From Plotosus lineatus (taxonomy: Eukaryota > Chordata > Actinopteri > Siluriformes > Plotosidae), in the NCBI GenBank assembly GCA_024760905.1, contig CM045735.1:8544661-8608660 (forward strand): a stretch of 64,000 bases of DNA, written 5' to 3'. The position numbers were made by a program, and so were the translations under genes. Under the pieces are notes generated by a model. That model searched no databases and was not told the DNA's origin. It was given only the letters and a program-made list of their open reading frames with translations. The stretch's first letter is position 1. Every line of letters begins with the position of its first letter. Shown here piece by piece: positions 10,976-22,994 of the stretch.

Positions 10976-11715
10976 TGTATTCGTTCGTTTTTTTTTATAG
11001 ATTTTATCCTATCATGGTCATGGGAAACCTTGGAGCCAATCCCGTGCTGATTTTGTGCAAGGTATACAAGGCAAGGACCCCCCTGAACAGGCTGCCAAAT
11101 TTCATTACAAAGTATACAGTCAGAGTTCTCAGATAGAGTTCTATTGGCTGCCATTAGTCAAGTTTCCATTAACCTGATTAACACACAATTACGATTGTTT
11201 TCAATTAATTTTGATTAACTGATAAATTAAAATGAAAATTTCATTTTCATAAACCAATTTATCAGTTATATGGGTCTCAGGAAGGCTGGAGCCCATCTCA
11301 GCTGACTCTGAGTGGTGGTGGGGCAGACTCTGTAAAGCTCACTTGACCATCACGGGGACAAAACACATCTGCATTTATGTCACATGACATTCAGAGCAAA
11401 ATAGTGTTGCTGCCTTCCTGAGCTGTGTAAATGCAAAACCATGGGAGGAGCAAAACAAACTTTAATCACAAAACAAGCAATTACTGAATGTGGCCAAGTA
11501 TGACATGGAGGATTATTCTGATCTAAGTAGATAGCATCCTTCAAATCCAAATAATGTTCCATATCATATGAAATCTGAGGCTAATAATTGTTTTGGGGTT
11601 TGTTTGTTTTTTTCATTCAATATATTTTAAAAGTAGACAGTCAAGTTACAATGCTGCACATGATGCAATAATCAACTTATACAAAATCACTGGTGCATTT
11701 TAATAGAACAATAAT
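10976..11715. other. no gene seen
   Basis: Includes diverged pieces of fish repeat (for example GGAAGGCTGGAGCCCATCTC at 11280). No coding signal. Confidence 0.5.
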
Positions 11716-11717
11716 AA

Positions 11718-11840
11718 GACATAGTGGGTGAGGTGATGGATTACTGATCTGAAGGACAGTGGCTCAATCACTACTGTTGGGCCCTTGGGAAAGGCTCTTA
11801 ACCCTGAATTGCTCAGCTGTGTATAAATGATCATTGTAAA
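11718..11840 (+). mobile_element. tRNA-derived SINE of a third family
   Basis: Contains GATTACTGATCTGAAGGACA, GTGGCTCAATCACTACTG and GTTGGGCCCTTGGGAAAGGC. Related copies are at 16463, 32573, 34257, 34868 and 57893. Confidence 0.65.
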
Positions 11841-11878
<38 letters not shown>

Positions 11879-12072
11879 AATAAACAAAAATAAAAGGACA
11901 GGACAAAGACTTTCTATTGAAACTCCATTTATCACTACAGATCTGTTTCGAGGGGTGGTGAAACCATCCTCTCTCTTCAGGTGATTATAGAAGTCCTGTC
12001 CTTTTATTTTTGTTATTTGCTCTACCAAAAAGTATTGAGCACTCTCCTACGGAAGGATCTACTCTGAAATTC

Positions 12073-12222
<150 letters not shown>

Positions 12223-12816
12223 AGAATATCTGCCAAAAGCTGTAAATATAAATTTGATGGCTTTCCACTGATCAGAAACAACAACAACAACAACAACAAC
12301 AAAACTTCATTTTTTTAAGCTTCAGTGGAAACCAATTATTGGTGAGATGAAGAATAAGACACTAAACTAGCCCTAGGGTGCCCAATAACTGGTTGAACAC
12401 GGAACATATGCAGAAGCTGTTCCAGCTGATATGTAAGAGAATGTTGAGTATCTTGATGATCTGAGCGCGTTGATGTGAAACAGGTGGGCTGGTTCTATAG
12501 TGGGAGTACAGGAGCGTTTCCATGAGAACGCTGCGTCCTGAGTGCAACACACACACTTTGGAAATGCCACAGCGTGCAAGAGTACAAAATGCACAACATC
12601 GGACACATTTCAATTAAAAAAAAAACCACACACACACACACACACACACACAATCCATTTAGCTACAGTTCTGTCATATGCATGAACAATCATTTGGTTA
12701 TTTTGGCACAGAGGGACCAGCCGAGCTCACTGTGCACCAGTGTCCAATTTCAGTTGAAAACTCAAGTGATTGTGGTGCTGGTGATGTTACCTGGATTGTG
12801 ATTGTGGTGATGTTAC

Positions 12817-12890
12817 CTGGAGAGAAGGAATTTTTCTGAACATCAGAGCTTCATCTCGGGAAGTCTGGACCCGGAGGGGATGTTTTCTTC
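12817..12890 (-). CDS. possible exon of an unrecognised gene (downstream of 13174-13318)
   Basis: On the minus strand a TTTGTTTCCAG or GGAAG acceptor is followed by about 24 codons reading KHPLRVQTSRDEALMFRKIP and a GTAACA donor. Using the second AG (exon from 12886) keeps frame with the exon at 13174-13318, which ends in phase 2. I do not recognise the protein. Support is only splice-site and frame consistency, so this may be chance. Confidence 0.25.
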
Positions 12891-13173
12891 CTGGAAACAA
12901 AACAATGCGCTTGAATTTAGATGCTTTATATGAAAGGCTCGTGCTCAGAATAAGAAATAAGAGCAAGAACGGATGGTTGATTCGGTACAATGTGAATGCA
13001 GAGCAAACACGCGCAGCTTCATAGAAAAACAAATAGATAAATAAATAAATAAAAACAAGCATCTTCGTTTTTAAAGTTCAAAGCATGTTGTGGTTTGTGG
13101 CTGAGATCAGATCCACTGCGCCACTTGCATTGCGTTCGGTGTGAGCTCGGATCCGACATGGCTGGGTACTCAC

Positions 13174-13318
13174 GGTGTCGGGATGGTGCTCGCGCCCAGT
13201 GTCTCGTGGATGGAGTGCACGGTGAGGATGCTCTCGGTGTTCAGGCGCACAGGACGCAGGAACGCATCGCGGCTGCGCAGCGGCTCAGGAGCGTCGATTC
13301 CCTCCTGCTTTAACTGAG
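13174..13318 (-). CDS. possible coding exon of an unrecognised gene
   Basis: The minus strand has a strong acceptor (GTTTCCCTTCAG) and donor (GTGAGT) bounding 145 nt that are open in one frame. Pieces read QLKQEGIDAPEPLRSRDAF and LNTESILTVHSIHETLGAS. The composition looks like real protein and the sequence is locally GC-rich, unlike the repeats around it. A TATTTAAG box lies upstream on the same strand near 13490. The exon starts in phase 1 and ends in phase 2. I cannot name the family, and a start codon is not identified. Confidence 0.35.
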
Positions 13319-13738
13319 CTGAAGGGAAACGCACAGCAAAGTGAAGCACATCTCCAAAACGAAGCTGGAGGGTTGGTTCTTTATGTTATTTTTTTTTTAT
13401 TATTATTATTATTTTGTTTTTCTGCACGTGCAGAGATCGAGCGTCTCAGATAAGACATCAACGAGACGTGTGATTGTGGTGGTGCGTCTTAAATACCACC
13501 GGCGCGCCTACCCACGCGAAGCTGTTTTCATTCAATTCTACAGCAGAAAAACAAGATTTTTATCACTGGGGTTGAAGTTCTGGAATGTTTGGAGACCTGG
13601 AGCGAACCAGGCACCCCCAAAATACCCCCCAAAATACCCCCAAAATACCCCCAATAGCCTATTCAAATGTGTCCAGGCAGTCACTTTCTATCACAAAAAC
13701 AAATGCGCTCTCCATTCAGCACTGAATGCCGAACACAG

Positions 13739-13739
<1 letters not shown>

Positions 13740-13802
<63 letters not shown>

Positions 13803-13822
13803 TATGTGTGTGTGTGTGTGAG
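13740..13822 (+). repeat. (CT)n(GT)n compound microsatellite
   Basis: About 45 bp of TC repeat followed by TG repeat. It creates spurious Leu/Ser and Cys/Val frames on one strand and Arg/Glu and His/Thr frames on the other. Confidence 0.95.
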
Positions 13823-14144
13823 GGAAGGGGGGAGGGGGGTGGGGGTGACGCGTTCGGCAGGAGGAGGACGCGCACTGAATGTTAAAAGTGCGCTCCTGTG
13901 CGCGTCCGCCGCACGCGCGCGTGCGCGCGCTTTCCACAAACATCATGGACTCTCTGCCTGCGTAACCAACGATGTAAATGGCTGTTGTGGATTTTTCTGT
14001 TCCTGTTTTGTAAAGGAATGGAGCTGAGAAGCACAGGAACACCGTTAGTCAGCAGTGAGACTGCAGAGACAGGAGAAGGGAGGGGACACATTACTAATAA
14101 CCAGAGAACATCTGGATCAATTACTGATAGTCTCAACAGTCATT

Positions 14145-14460
14145 CATTCATTCATTCATTTCCTGAACATCCTACTTAGGGATGGCTGGTGCCCATTTCA
14201 GCCGAATTTGGGCGAGGGCGGGGTACAGTCTGGACGGCTCGGGATGCCAGCGCGCGGTCCAACACTCACACAACCATTCACACCGATGGGAGATTTGGAA
14301 GAGTCAATTAACCTGTGTTTTTGGAATGTGGGAGGAAACTGGAGTACCCGGAGGAAACCCACACAAGCACGAGGAGAACATGCAAACCCCATACAGAACC
14401 GTCCAGGCTGGGAATCGAACCCTTCCTGCTTACTGACCACTGAACCACTGTGCCGCCCCT
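14145..14460 (-). mobile_element. tRNA-like repeat (GTTTGCATGTT family)
   Basis: Good minus-strand copy: ATTCATTCATTCATTTCCTG tail complement, GGAATGTGGGAGGAAACTGG, AACATGCAAACCCCATACAG and CTGTGCCGCC head complement. Confidence 0.8.
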
Positions 14461-14499
14461 GATTGGTCAAAATGGGCCGAATAAATTCCACAATGACTC

Positions 14500-14878
14500 T
14501 TCTTCTTCTCCTTTCAGCTTTTTTCAGCCACAATGAATCATCTGATTGGCATATTTGATTTGGTTTATAGGTTTTTATGTCGGATGCCCTTCCTGACACA
14601 ACCATTTAGCAACGGACAGAAACACACTGACGGCTTTGCAGCTCCACTTTACGACAGTCAGCAATGCTTCTTATACACCAACCTTCACCATAGACAGTGA
14701 GACACATGGCTGGCCTTTGATAACCCAGTTAGATGCACTGGGGGGGGCAGGACAGTGACAACCTTGTGGAGAATGGGACTCGAACACCCAATATGGGGGC
14801 TATTGTGGGTATTCGAACCCCCAACCCAAGGATCATCGATCCAGCGCCCGCCCTTTACCACCAGGCCACCACTGCTCC
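14500..14878 (-). mobile_element. tRNA-derived SINE, RTE-type tail
   Basis: Minus-strand copy. The tail complement CATCTGATTGGCATATTTGA and CGGATGCCCTTCCTGACACA is followed by the family body. The head region holds a short internal duplication (two CGAACNCCCAA segments about 45 bp apart). Confidence 0.8.
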
Positions 14879-14904
14879 TGAATTCCACAATCACTATAAT
14901 AACA

Positions 14905-15245
14905 ATATCCACTCATTCATCTGCTGATGAGTCCTATTAAAATTGGAGGGAGGCTGGAATATCCTCTCAGCTGACACCAGGAGGCGACGTAAACCATGGT
15001 CACAGAGCTTTGCAGGGTGAACACACAACCATTCACCCTCACACTCATACGTCATTTTGGAACAGCCAATCAGCCTTAAGTGCATGTTTTTAGACTCTGA
15101 GAAGAAACCAGTGTATCCGGAGGAAACCCATGTAAGCGCAGAGAGAACATGCTCCACACAGAAACACTCTCACAAGGTAAGCAGCTCGAACCCAAGACCT
15201 TTTTGCTGTAAGGAAGACATGCTAACCACCATGCCATAGTGCTGC
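14905..15245 (-). mobile_element. tRNA-like repeat (GTTTGCATGTT family)
   Basis: Minus-strand diverged copy with GAGAAGAAACCAGTGTATCC, GGAGGAAACCCATG and CTAACCACCATGCCATAGTG. Confidence 0.7.
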
Positions 15246-15379
15246 AGTATAAAAATATATAAAAGGCATACTGACTGGTCTAGCTTATAACTTTTCAATC
15301 CAGGCTTTATTTTCAATCAGTGATGTATTTGTGAAGTTAGAGTCTATATATCATGATATAAATTAAATATATATATTTA

Positions 15380-15853
<474 letters not shown>

Positions 15854-15879
15854 GAGTGAAAGGGCAAAATACGTTATTC

Positions 15880-16232
15880 TACTTGAGTCGAAGGAAGACT
15901 GGAGCCTATCACAGCCAGTTCTGGGCAAAGATGGGGTGTTCTCAGATCAATTTTATTGCAAACACACACACACACACACACACAGAAACACACACATATC
16001 TCTATTTAGATTTATATTCATATCTAAGGGCAATTTGGAACAGCCACGTGGCTTAATGTGCATGACTTTTGACTGTGGAAGGAACCCAGAGTAACCAAAT
16101 GAAACCCACAGGAGCGCAGGAAGAACATGCAAACTCCACAAACGTCCTCGCCAAGTCTTGGACCCGAACCTAAGACCTTCTTGCTGTGAAGTGGATGTGC
16201 TGACTAATACACCATGTTGTCCCACATTCAAG
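15880..16232 (-). mobile_element. tRNA-like repeat (GTTTGCATGTT family) with CA microsatellite
   Basis: Diverged minus-strand copy interrupted by a CA run at 15961-15983. It shows GCAATTTGGAACAGCC and AACATGCAAACTCCACA. Confidence 0.65.
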
Positions 16233-16462
16233 GTCTCATCACAAATGCATGGTGTTCAAAGTGAATTTTTATATGTTTGTTTAATGAAGTGTACAATTAT
16301 TCAAATTCAATATTACTCCTGTAATGTATGAATATGAATAGAGTATTGTTATGTCTGTGCTTTTTCCGCTGGAGATTTTAGGTTTATTATTTATGTTTTC
16401 TTTGCTTATAGAACAGCTATTATATATTGTTTTATTCTACATCATCATTTATCCTCAACACT

Positions 16463-16692
16463 ATGTCGTCGTGCATCAGTGGATAAGATTCAGGGCCGCT
16501 TATTGGAAGTCTGAGAGTTTAAGTTATATCAGCACCGAGGTGTCACCATTAGGCCCTTAAAAAAGGCCCTTAATCCGCAATGCTCCAGGGGTGTAATACC
16601 ATGTCTGACAATGTGTTCTATTGTCTTTCTTTCTAAAAAATAATAAACAACAAATCCTCCCTTTTGACTGAGCAAGCCAAATAAAGCTTTTG
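16463..16692 (+). mobile_element. third-family tRNA-derived SINE
   Basis: Head GTCGTGCATCAGTGGATAAG with GTTTAAGTTATATCAGCACC in place of box B, then TTAGGCCCTTAAAAAAGGCC and CAATGCTCCAGGGGTGTA. Diverged. Confidence 0.5.
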
Positions 16693-16714
16693 ATTTTGAT
16701 GGTGACAAAATACA

Positions 16715-17179
16715 AATACTTCGTTACTTCGCGATTCAATGCATCACGTTTTTTTTAAATATTCCTCGAATTTAAAAAAATCAGGAAATTAAGTCAAAAA
16801 TCAGGGGGGAAAGTTAAGGACAATGCCACAAAACAAGGCCAATTATGCACACAAAAAAACAAACAAACAAAAAAAAACAACCCAAAACCCCCCAACAAAC
16901 TACTTACATTTTCATGTGAGGTGCATCTGTGTGCACACGTGTTTGTGTGTGTGTGTGTATTTATATTTTATTTACATCGTCTGTATTATTTTTGAATGTT
17001 TAATTTTTATTATAAGCATTTATAGCATTGAATATGTATTTATTGATATTATATACACATATACCTGTACGTTATACGTCAGTCAGTGGGGGTGGGGGGG
17101 TGTTGATCCTACTTCGCGGAATTCAGCGGTCGCGGCGGGATCTCGGTCCCAATTGACCACGGAAAGTGAGGGATCCCTG
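16715..17179 (+). mobile_element. MITE of the ACTTCGCG family
   Basis: Left part TTACTTCGCGATTCAATGCA and right part CCTACTTCGCGGAATTCAGC...GGGATCCCTG match copies at 34397-34798, 49386-49500 and 53173-53505. The termini resemble the CAGTG-type ends of Tc/mariner-superfamily elements. The left end is unclear. Confidence 0.7.
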
Positions 17180-17189
17180 TACTAAGTAT

Positions 17190-17525
17190 CTTGGTGTTAT
17201 AGAAGTTAAAATATTGTTTAATCCCCGAGCTAATATTTGACACACACATGCTTTGAAAGGATTGGAATGAAATTAGAACATGAAAAGTTAACATCTGTAT
17301 ACGAACAAGTGCAGGTGCTACAACTATAAGGAAAAAGGTTTATTATGACCTGTAAACTTTTCCACACACTACACCTGTACCGCACGACAATACATATTAT
17401 TGTATTTTACAAATGTGGCTCGTAGCTTCAAAATTATAGCTATTTTAAATGATTGTGTGAAATAAACTGGTTTTGTTGTCATATATTGGATTTGAAAATG
17501 AACAATGGGGCAAAGTATACGACTT
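17190..17525. other. no gene seen
   Basis: AT-rich unique-looking sequence. Confidence 0.5.
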
Positions 17526-17529
17526 CACT

Positions 17530-17760
17530 CACTCACTCGTTTACCGAGCTATTTAATCCGACTAGGGTCACTGGGTGGCTGGTAGCTTTCTCAGCCGACT
17601 CTGGGTGAAGGGTGGGGAACACCGCGAACAACTCGCCAAACCATCACAGGACAGCACACATGCAGCCACTTCCCCCGAGGGTCAATTTGGGACAGCTAGT
17701 CAGCCAGTTGTGCTTGTCTTTGGACAGTGTGAGAAAACCAAAGAAAGCGGAAGTACGTTT
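17530..17760 (-). mobile_element. diverged tRNA-like repeat
   Basis: Forward strand shows CTCACTCGTTTACCGAGCTA, TTAATCCGACTAGGGTCACT and GGACAGTGTGAGAAAACC. It is 5'-incomplete. Confidence 0.55.
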
Positions 17761-17764
17761 ATTA

Positions 17765-18728
17765 CAATATATTATATTTATTATGATACAGTGTGTAGAG
17801 TTGGGCTCAGACCTGGGAGTAAATATACACTTTAATCTGTATACGTATTGCATTCAAGTTTGTTTGAAAGGGGCTAAATTATGTATCAGGCATAATAAAT
17901 AAGCAGGAATTAGTGTTATCACTTGAAATTATAATAGAATCAGCTACAATGCCTTTCTGAAACTATTTGCTTACTCCTGTACATGACTGTGAATGATCCC
18001 TGCACTGGGTGCAATGATATTTGTAAACATCGCCATCTTCAGGTGAGTGAAAGCATAGAACACTTGAGCTCAGACTTTTTGAATGACAGCAAATCAGTGT
18101 TATGCTTTTCTGCACATATATAAGGTCATCTTTCTAGCCAGGTGGTCCTGTCATTGTTATTCTAAACAGACACCAAACTTAAACAAGTTCTAAACCCGGT
18201 GAACAAGGGATACGGAGCCTGAAAGTTGGGGTGGTATCACTGGGAAACCTTCGTATTCAGCCAAAGTGGACTGATAATGGAAGCTAAAAATAAAAAGGCT
18301 TTTCACTTGTGACTGGGCATCTTTAAATGTCATTGAGTATCATCGTATCTGGGAGAATTGGCAGTCTGCTTGTCTTTTGTTGGTTGTGGGTTGCTTGTTG
18401 TCGCTACGCTCACTGGGGCATTCTAACAAGTAATCAAGCAATTGATTTTGGCACAACCAATATTCTGGCTCTGTCTCTTATTGATTTATTCAGTCTTTTC
18501 AGACAACTGGTTAATAGGCACTGGAACTTTGTTGGCCTTCATTTTCAGGGATGTTCTTTTATATCTTGCTTCAGAGCACAACATGGTTCAGTGAAATACA
18601 GTCCATACCGGTACGTGGATAAAAAGCTTGCAATCTTTTTTTCATAACCCTAACTTGGTCAGACAGGACTCTTCTTATACTCTTACCTCACTCACACACT
18701 CTTTTGCTGAACTGCTTAACCCTCTTAG
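17765..18728. other. no gene seen
   Basis: Unique-looking sequence. The 106-codon frame at 18327-18647 has no family motif and no splice context. Confidence 0.5.
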
Positions 18729-18730
18729 TG

Positions 18731-19018
18731 GGGCCGGTGGCGTAGAGGTTAGGGTGCTGCACTCATGATCGGAAGGTTGTGAGTTCAAATCCCACTGAGA
18801 CCCCCACTGTGATAAGACCCCTGGGCAAGGTCTCAACCACAAGTGTGCCTCTGTTCACCCAGTAGTATAAATGGGTACCAGTCAAAAAATATACTGGGAA
18901 GGTAACCTGCAATGGACTAGTGTCCCATCCAGGGGGAGTTGAACTCCTGGTTGCTTCATGCTATGGAAACTGGGGATGAGCCACAAGGCTTGGGTGTACA
19001 AACCCAACAGACTTACCT
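18731..19018 (+). mobile_element. second-family tRNA-derived SINE
   Basis: Head GGGGCCGGTGGCGTAGAGG, box B GAGTTCAAATCCCACTG, body GACCCCTGGGCAAGGTCTCA and GTATAAATGGGTACCAGT, tail CCCAACAGACTTACCTTT. Other copies are at 22582, 49063 (minus) and 50275. Confidence 0.85.
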
Positions 19019-19019
19019 T

Positions 19020-19270
19020 TTTTAATCCTCTTAGGGTTCCAAGGAAGCAGGAGCCTATCTCAGCCTACATTAGGCAAAGGCCAACACCTTAAACAGCTCA
19101 TCAGACCATTGCAGGGCCAGCATTCAAGCAACAATTTGCACTCATACATTGGAATAAATTCTGGAACAGCTAATCAGTGTAATGTATACAGTGTGTCTTA
19201 AATCCGTGGGAGGAAACTGGATTACCCAGTTGAAACCTACACAACCAAATATACTCACATCCATAGGGGT
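19020..19270 (-). mobile_element. diverged tRNA-like repeat
   Basis: Forward strand has GCAGGAGCCTATCTCAGCC, GGAACAGCTAATCAGTG and GTGGGAGGAAACTGGATTAC. Ends are worn. Confidence 0.55.
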
Positions 19271-19489
19271 GAGCTGGCTGTTGGGAGGGGATACTAACAT
19301 TATTAGACTTTATATCCTGTTATTAAAATTAATTCCATGAAATTCATTTAACTGCAAGTGTGCAAACTAGTAAAACATGTATAAAATATAAATGATGTGA
19401 AGTCTTGACATAAGCACTACTGTCAATGGTTGTCACACACATACACCCCCCCACACACACACATCCCCGCCGCCGCCGCCGCCCCCCCT

Positions 19490-19730
19490 TGCAGCTAACT
19501 GGGTTATCAAAGGCTGGCCATGTGCCTCACTGTCTTTGGTGAGAGGCTGTAAATGGACCATTGCTGACTTTTGTAAAGAGGAGGCTGCATAGCTGTCAGC
19601 GTATTTCTGCCCTGCTATGGCCTGGCGAGCTGTCCAGGATGTACTCTACCATCACAAGAGTCGGCAGAGATGAGTACCAGCCTCCCTGTGATCCTAATTA
19701 GGATTAAGCGGTTCAGAAAATGAATGAATG
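19490..19730 (+). mobile_element. SINE body with L2-type tail, head missing
   Basis: Starts within the body (TTGCAGCTAACTGGGTTATC) next to a CCG/CCCC run and ends ATTAAGCGGTTCAGAAAATG. The tRNA head is absent. Confidence 0.8.
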
Positions 19731-19743
19731 GAAGTCTAAACAT

Positions 19744-20104
19744 CATCATCATTTTCTGTACCCGCTTAATCCTAATTTGGGTCACGGGGAGGCTGGTGCC
19801 CATCCCAGCCAACTTCGGGCGAGGGCAGAGTACACCCTGGACAGCTCGCCAGGCCATCGCAGGGCAGAAACACACTGACAGCTTTGCAGCCTACTCTTGT
19901 CGAATGTCAGCAATGGTTCTTTTACATGCCTCACACCATAGACAGTGAGAGACATGGCCGGCCTTTGATAACCCAGTTAGCTCCATTGGGAAGGGGGGGG
20001 GGGGGGGGGGGGGACAGTGACAACCTTGTGCACAGTGGGACTTGAACCCCCAACCTTTGGATCAGCGATCCAGCGCCCTATACCACTAGACCACCACTGC
20101 CCCG
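19744..20104 (-). mobile_element. tRNA-derived SINE, L2-type tail, with target-site duplication
   Basis: Full minus-strand copy bounded by 13-bp direct repeats GAAGTCTAAACAT at 19731-19743 and 20105-20117. It contains a G run of about 22 in the body. It lies head-to-opposite next to the plus-strand copy, making an inverted pair. Confidence 0.92.
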
Positions 20105-20195
20105 TGAAGTCTAAACATTGCTAATGAATATAAATAGTACAAAAAATACAAAAATGGGCATATTTAGTACAAAGTGTTTTACATATTAGAATGGA

Positions 20196-20197
<2 letters not shown>

Positions 20198-20249
<52 letters not shown>
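20198..20249 (+). repeat. (GT)n microsatellite
   Basis: About 25 GT units. Confidence 0.95.
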
Positions 20250-20250
<1 letters not shown>

Positions 20251-20887
20251 TGTACCTGCTTGAGATGAGATCCAGTGAGTACCGGTGCCATAGTGGAAGA
20301 TTTGTACATTTCATTAAAGTGTTTTCAGCTGTTGAGTGGCACTGCGCTGTGGGTGCTCAGAAAAAGTCTTCGTGATTGTACATCAAAGTTTCCTCGATGA
20401 AGTGACATTTTTTTTTCATACACTGTCATCTATCCAGGTGGCAGTGTTAAAGGAATAGTTTGGCATGAAGAAAGTTAAAATACCAGATCTTTTTTACTCA
20501 GCCAAAGACATTTATGTAACGGCTCAAACTACAGAAGGGCTATAGATTGAAGAAAGACTGCATTCACTGGGGGAGCTGTAGAAAATCAGCCTTGGACTTG
20601 GCAAACCTGTCCGTGATGGCTCTAACAGCCAAGGTCAACTCAAGTCCCTTGTTACATGCAATTCATCAGGATGCTCTTCTTCTTCTTTTCTTTTCGGCTT
20701 TTTCCCGTTCTCGAGAGTCGCCACAGCGAATCATCTGATTCGCACATTTGATTTGGCATGGGTTTTTACATTGGCTCAAACCAACATTTAATACAAGTGG
20801 TAAATCCTTTACTTTACAAACGTTTTAAATGTGTTGCAAGAATTAAAATTAAAGTAAATATATGTTTATTTAAAATATATATATATA
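20250..20887. other. no gene seen
   Basis: Unique-looking sequence with an RTE-type tail fragment on the minus strand at about 20680-20765 (TCGAGAGTCGCCACAGCGAA). No coding exon recognised. Confidence 0.55.
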
Positions 20888-20900
20888 ATATCCATGAGTT

Positions 20901-21401
20901 CGTCCGTCGTGGTGAAGAAGGAGCTGAGCCGCAAGGCGAAGCTCTCAATTTATCAGTCGATCTACGTTCCAACCCTCACCTATGGTCACGAGCTTTGGGT
21001 AATGACCGAAAGAACAAGATCACGGATACAAGCGGCTGAAATGAGCTTCCTTCGCCGGGTGGCGGGGTTCTCCCTTAGAGATAAGATGAGAAGCTCCGCC
21101 ATCCGGGGAGAGCTCGGAGTAGATCCGCTGCTCCTCCGCATTGAGAGGGGCCAGTTGAGGTGGCTCGGGCATCTGGTCAGAATGCCCCCGTACGCCTCCC
21201 TGGTGTGGTGTTTTGGGCATGTCCAACCAGGAAGAGACCCCGGGGTTGACCTAGAACACGCTGGAGGGACTATGTCTCTCGGCTTGTCTGGGACCGCCTC
21301 GGTGTCCCCCCGGGAGTTGGAGGAAGTGGCTCGGGAGAGGGACGTCTGGACCTCTTTGCTTAGGTTGCTGCCCCCTCGACCCGACCCTGGACTAAGCGGA
21401 A

Positions 21402-21441
<40 letters not shown>
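20901..21441 (+). pseudogene. Rex3-type (RTE clade) LINE, 5'-truncated
   Basis: The open frame to 21405 encodes the C-terminal end of a fish Rex3-type reverse transcriptase: KELSRKAKLSIYQSIYVPTL, YGHELWV, IQAAEMSFLRRVAGFSL, LRWLGHLVRMPP, and the end LLRLLPPRPDPGLS. The catalytic FADD region is absent. A GAT-repeat tail of about 37 nt follows, as known for Rex3. The insertion is flanked by 13-bp repeats ATATCCATGAGTT at 20888-20900 and 21442-21454, typical of target-primed integration with 5' truncation. Confidence 0.88.
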
Positions 21442-21443
<2 letters not shown>

Positions 21444-21462
21444 ATCCATGAGTTTACACATA

Positions 21463-21842
21463 GGGCAGTGGTAACCTGGTGGTAAAAGGTGCTGGATCGC
21501 TGATCCTAGGGTTGGGGGTTCGAGTTCCACTCTCCACAAGGTTGTCACTGTTAACCCAGCTAACTGGGTTATCAAAGGCCGCCGGCCATGTCTCTCACTG
21601 TCTATGGTGAGAGGTTCATGTAAAAGAACCATTGCTGGCTTTCGACAAAAGTAGCTGCATAGCAGTCAGCGTGTTTCCGCCCATTGCTAAAAGGTTGTGT
21701 CAGGAAGGGCAGTAAAAAATCTATGCCAAATTGAATATGCGAATCGTTAATATGAATTCCATGAAGATGGGGGCAGATGATTCGCTGTGGCGACCCCTGA
21801 AAGGGAACAGTTGAAAGGAAAAGAAGAAGAAGAAGAAGAAGA
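21463..21842 (+). mobile_element. tRNA-derived SINE, RTE-type tail (long-junction form)
   Basis: Head GGGCAGTGGTAACCTGGTGG, box B GGGTTCGAGTTCC, family body and RTE-type tail. The tail keeps an extra segment, TGAAGATGGGGGCAGATGAT, between the two LINE-like halves. It ends in GAAGAA repeats. TCCATGAG recurs at both sides, giving a probable imperfect duplication. Confidence 0.85.
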
Positions 21843-21957
21843 TCCATGAGCTGAAACATCCAATAATGTGAGACTGTATTGTTTTGAATGCAGTGCAGAC
21901 CAAAAATTATTACAAAATCCTTGTTTTCATTTTTAATTATATTAGCCTGCAGGCAAA

Positions 21958-21990
21958 TGTATTATTATTATTATTATTATTATTATTCGT
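21958..21990 (+). repeat. (TTA)n microsatellite
   Basis: About 10 TTA units beside a SINE. Confidence 0.9.
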
Positions 21991-22277
21991 TTATTTTCTG
22001 TAACTGCGTAATCCTAATTAGGGTAGCAGTTAGGTTGGCACTCATCCCAGCTGACTCCGGGCAAGGGCAGAGTACACCCTAGACAGCCCGCCAGGCCATC
22101 GCAGGACAGACCTCACACTGTAGACAGTGACAGACATGGCCGGCCTTTCAGAACCCAATTAGCTGCAAGGGGGGGCAGGGGGCTGGGGTGGATTGACATC
22201 CCGTTGTGAGTGGGGCTTAAACCCCCAACCTTGGGATCAGTGATCCAGCACCTTTTACCATCAGGCCACTGCTGTCC
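21988..22277 (-). mobile_element. tRNA-derived SINE, L2-type tail
   Basis: Minus-strand copy, tail complement TTATTTTCTGTAACTGCGTA, head complement CATCAGGCCACTGCTGTCCC, followed by a TTA tract as in the copy at 158-504. Confidence 0.85.
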
Positions 22278-22278
22278 C

Positions 22279-22341
<63 letters not shown>

Positions 22342-22366
22342 CATTATTATTATTATTACTATTATT
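22278..22366 (+). repeat. (TTA)n microsatellite
   Basis: About 29 ATT units with two substitutions, abutting the head of a minus-strand SINE. Confidence 0.95.
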
Positions 22367-22581
22367 TCAGCATAGCCTTTAATGACACATTTGCTCATTA
22401 GTACTGAATCTGTTTCTCATCGGACTCCAGTCTCATTTGCCCCTCTGAGAAAGCAGCGTGACATATAATCAATTACACTCGTCATGGAAATTTGTCATCT
22501 GTTATTAAATGTAAACATTTCATCAATTAAATAACAAAGGTGTTTAATTTTTTTTTAACGTGCCATAATATCATACCTTTG

Positions 22582-22855
22582 GGGCCGGTGGTGTAGTGGT
22601 TAGGGTGCTGGGCTCATGATCAGGAGGTTGTGTGTTCGAATCCCAGTTAGACCCCCACTGTGCTCAGACCCCTGGGCACGGTCTCAACCACGAGTGTGCC
22701 TCTGTTCACCCAGCAGTATAAATGGGTACCAGTAAAAATATACTGGGAAGGTAAGCTACGATGGACTAGCGTCCCCTCCAGGAGGAGTTGAAGTCCTAGT
22801 CGCTTCAGTACGGCTCGGGTGTAAAAATCCCAACAGACTTTACCTTTAATACCAT
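22582..22855 (+). mobile_element. second-family tRNA-derived SINE
   Basis: Well-preserved: GGGGCCGGTGGTGTAGTGG head, GTGTTCGAATCCC box B, GACCCCTGGGCACGGTCTCA, and CCCAACAGACTTTACC tail. Confidence 0.9.
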
Positions 22856-22877
22856 ACCTTTAAAACATTTAAACCCG

Positions 22878-22990
22878 TGCAATGGCCTGGCGAGCCGTCT
22901 ACGGTGTACACCACCCTCCTCCAGAGTCGGCTGAGATGGTCGCCAGCCTAATATGGGTTAAAGGGTTCAGAGAATGAATAAATGGATGGA
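22878..22990 (+). mobile_element. L2-type tail fragment
   Basis: GCAATGGCCTGGCGAGCC to GGGTTCAGAGAATGAATAAA; only the shared 3' tail. Confidence 0.7.
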
Positions 22991-22994
22991 TAAA

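Noticed and set aside
18731..18800. tRNA-like heads of SINEs as tRNA genes
   Set aside because: Box A and B are present but the acceptor and anticodon stems do not pair, and SINE body follows directly.
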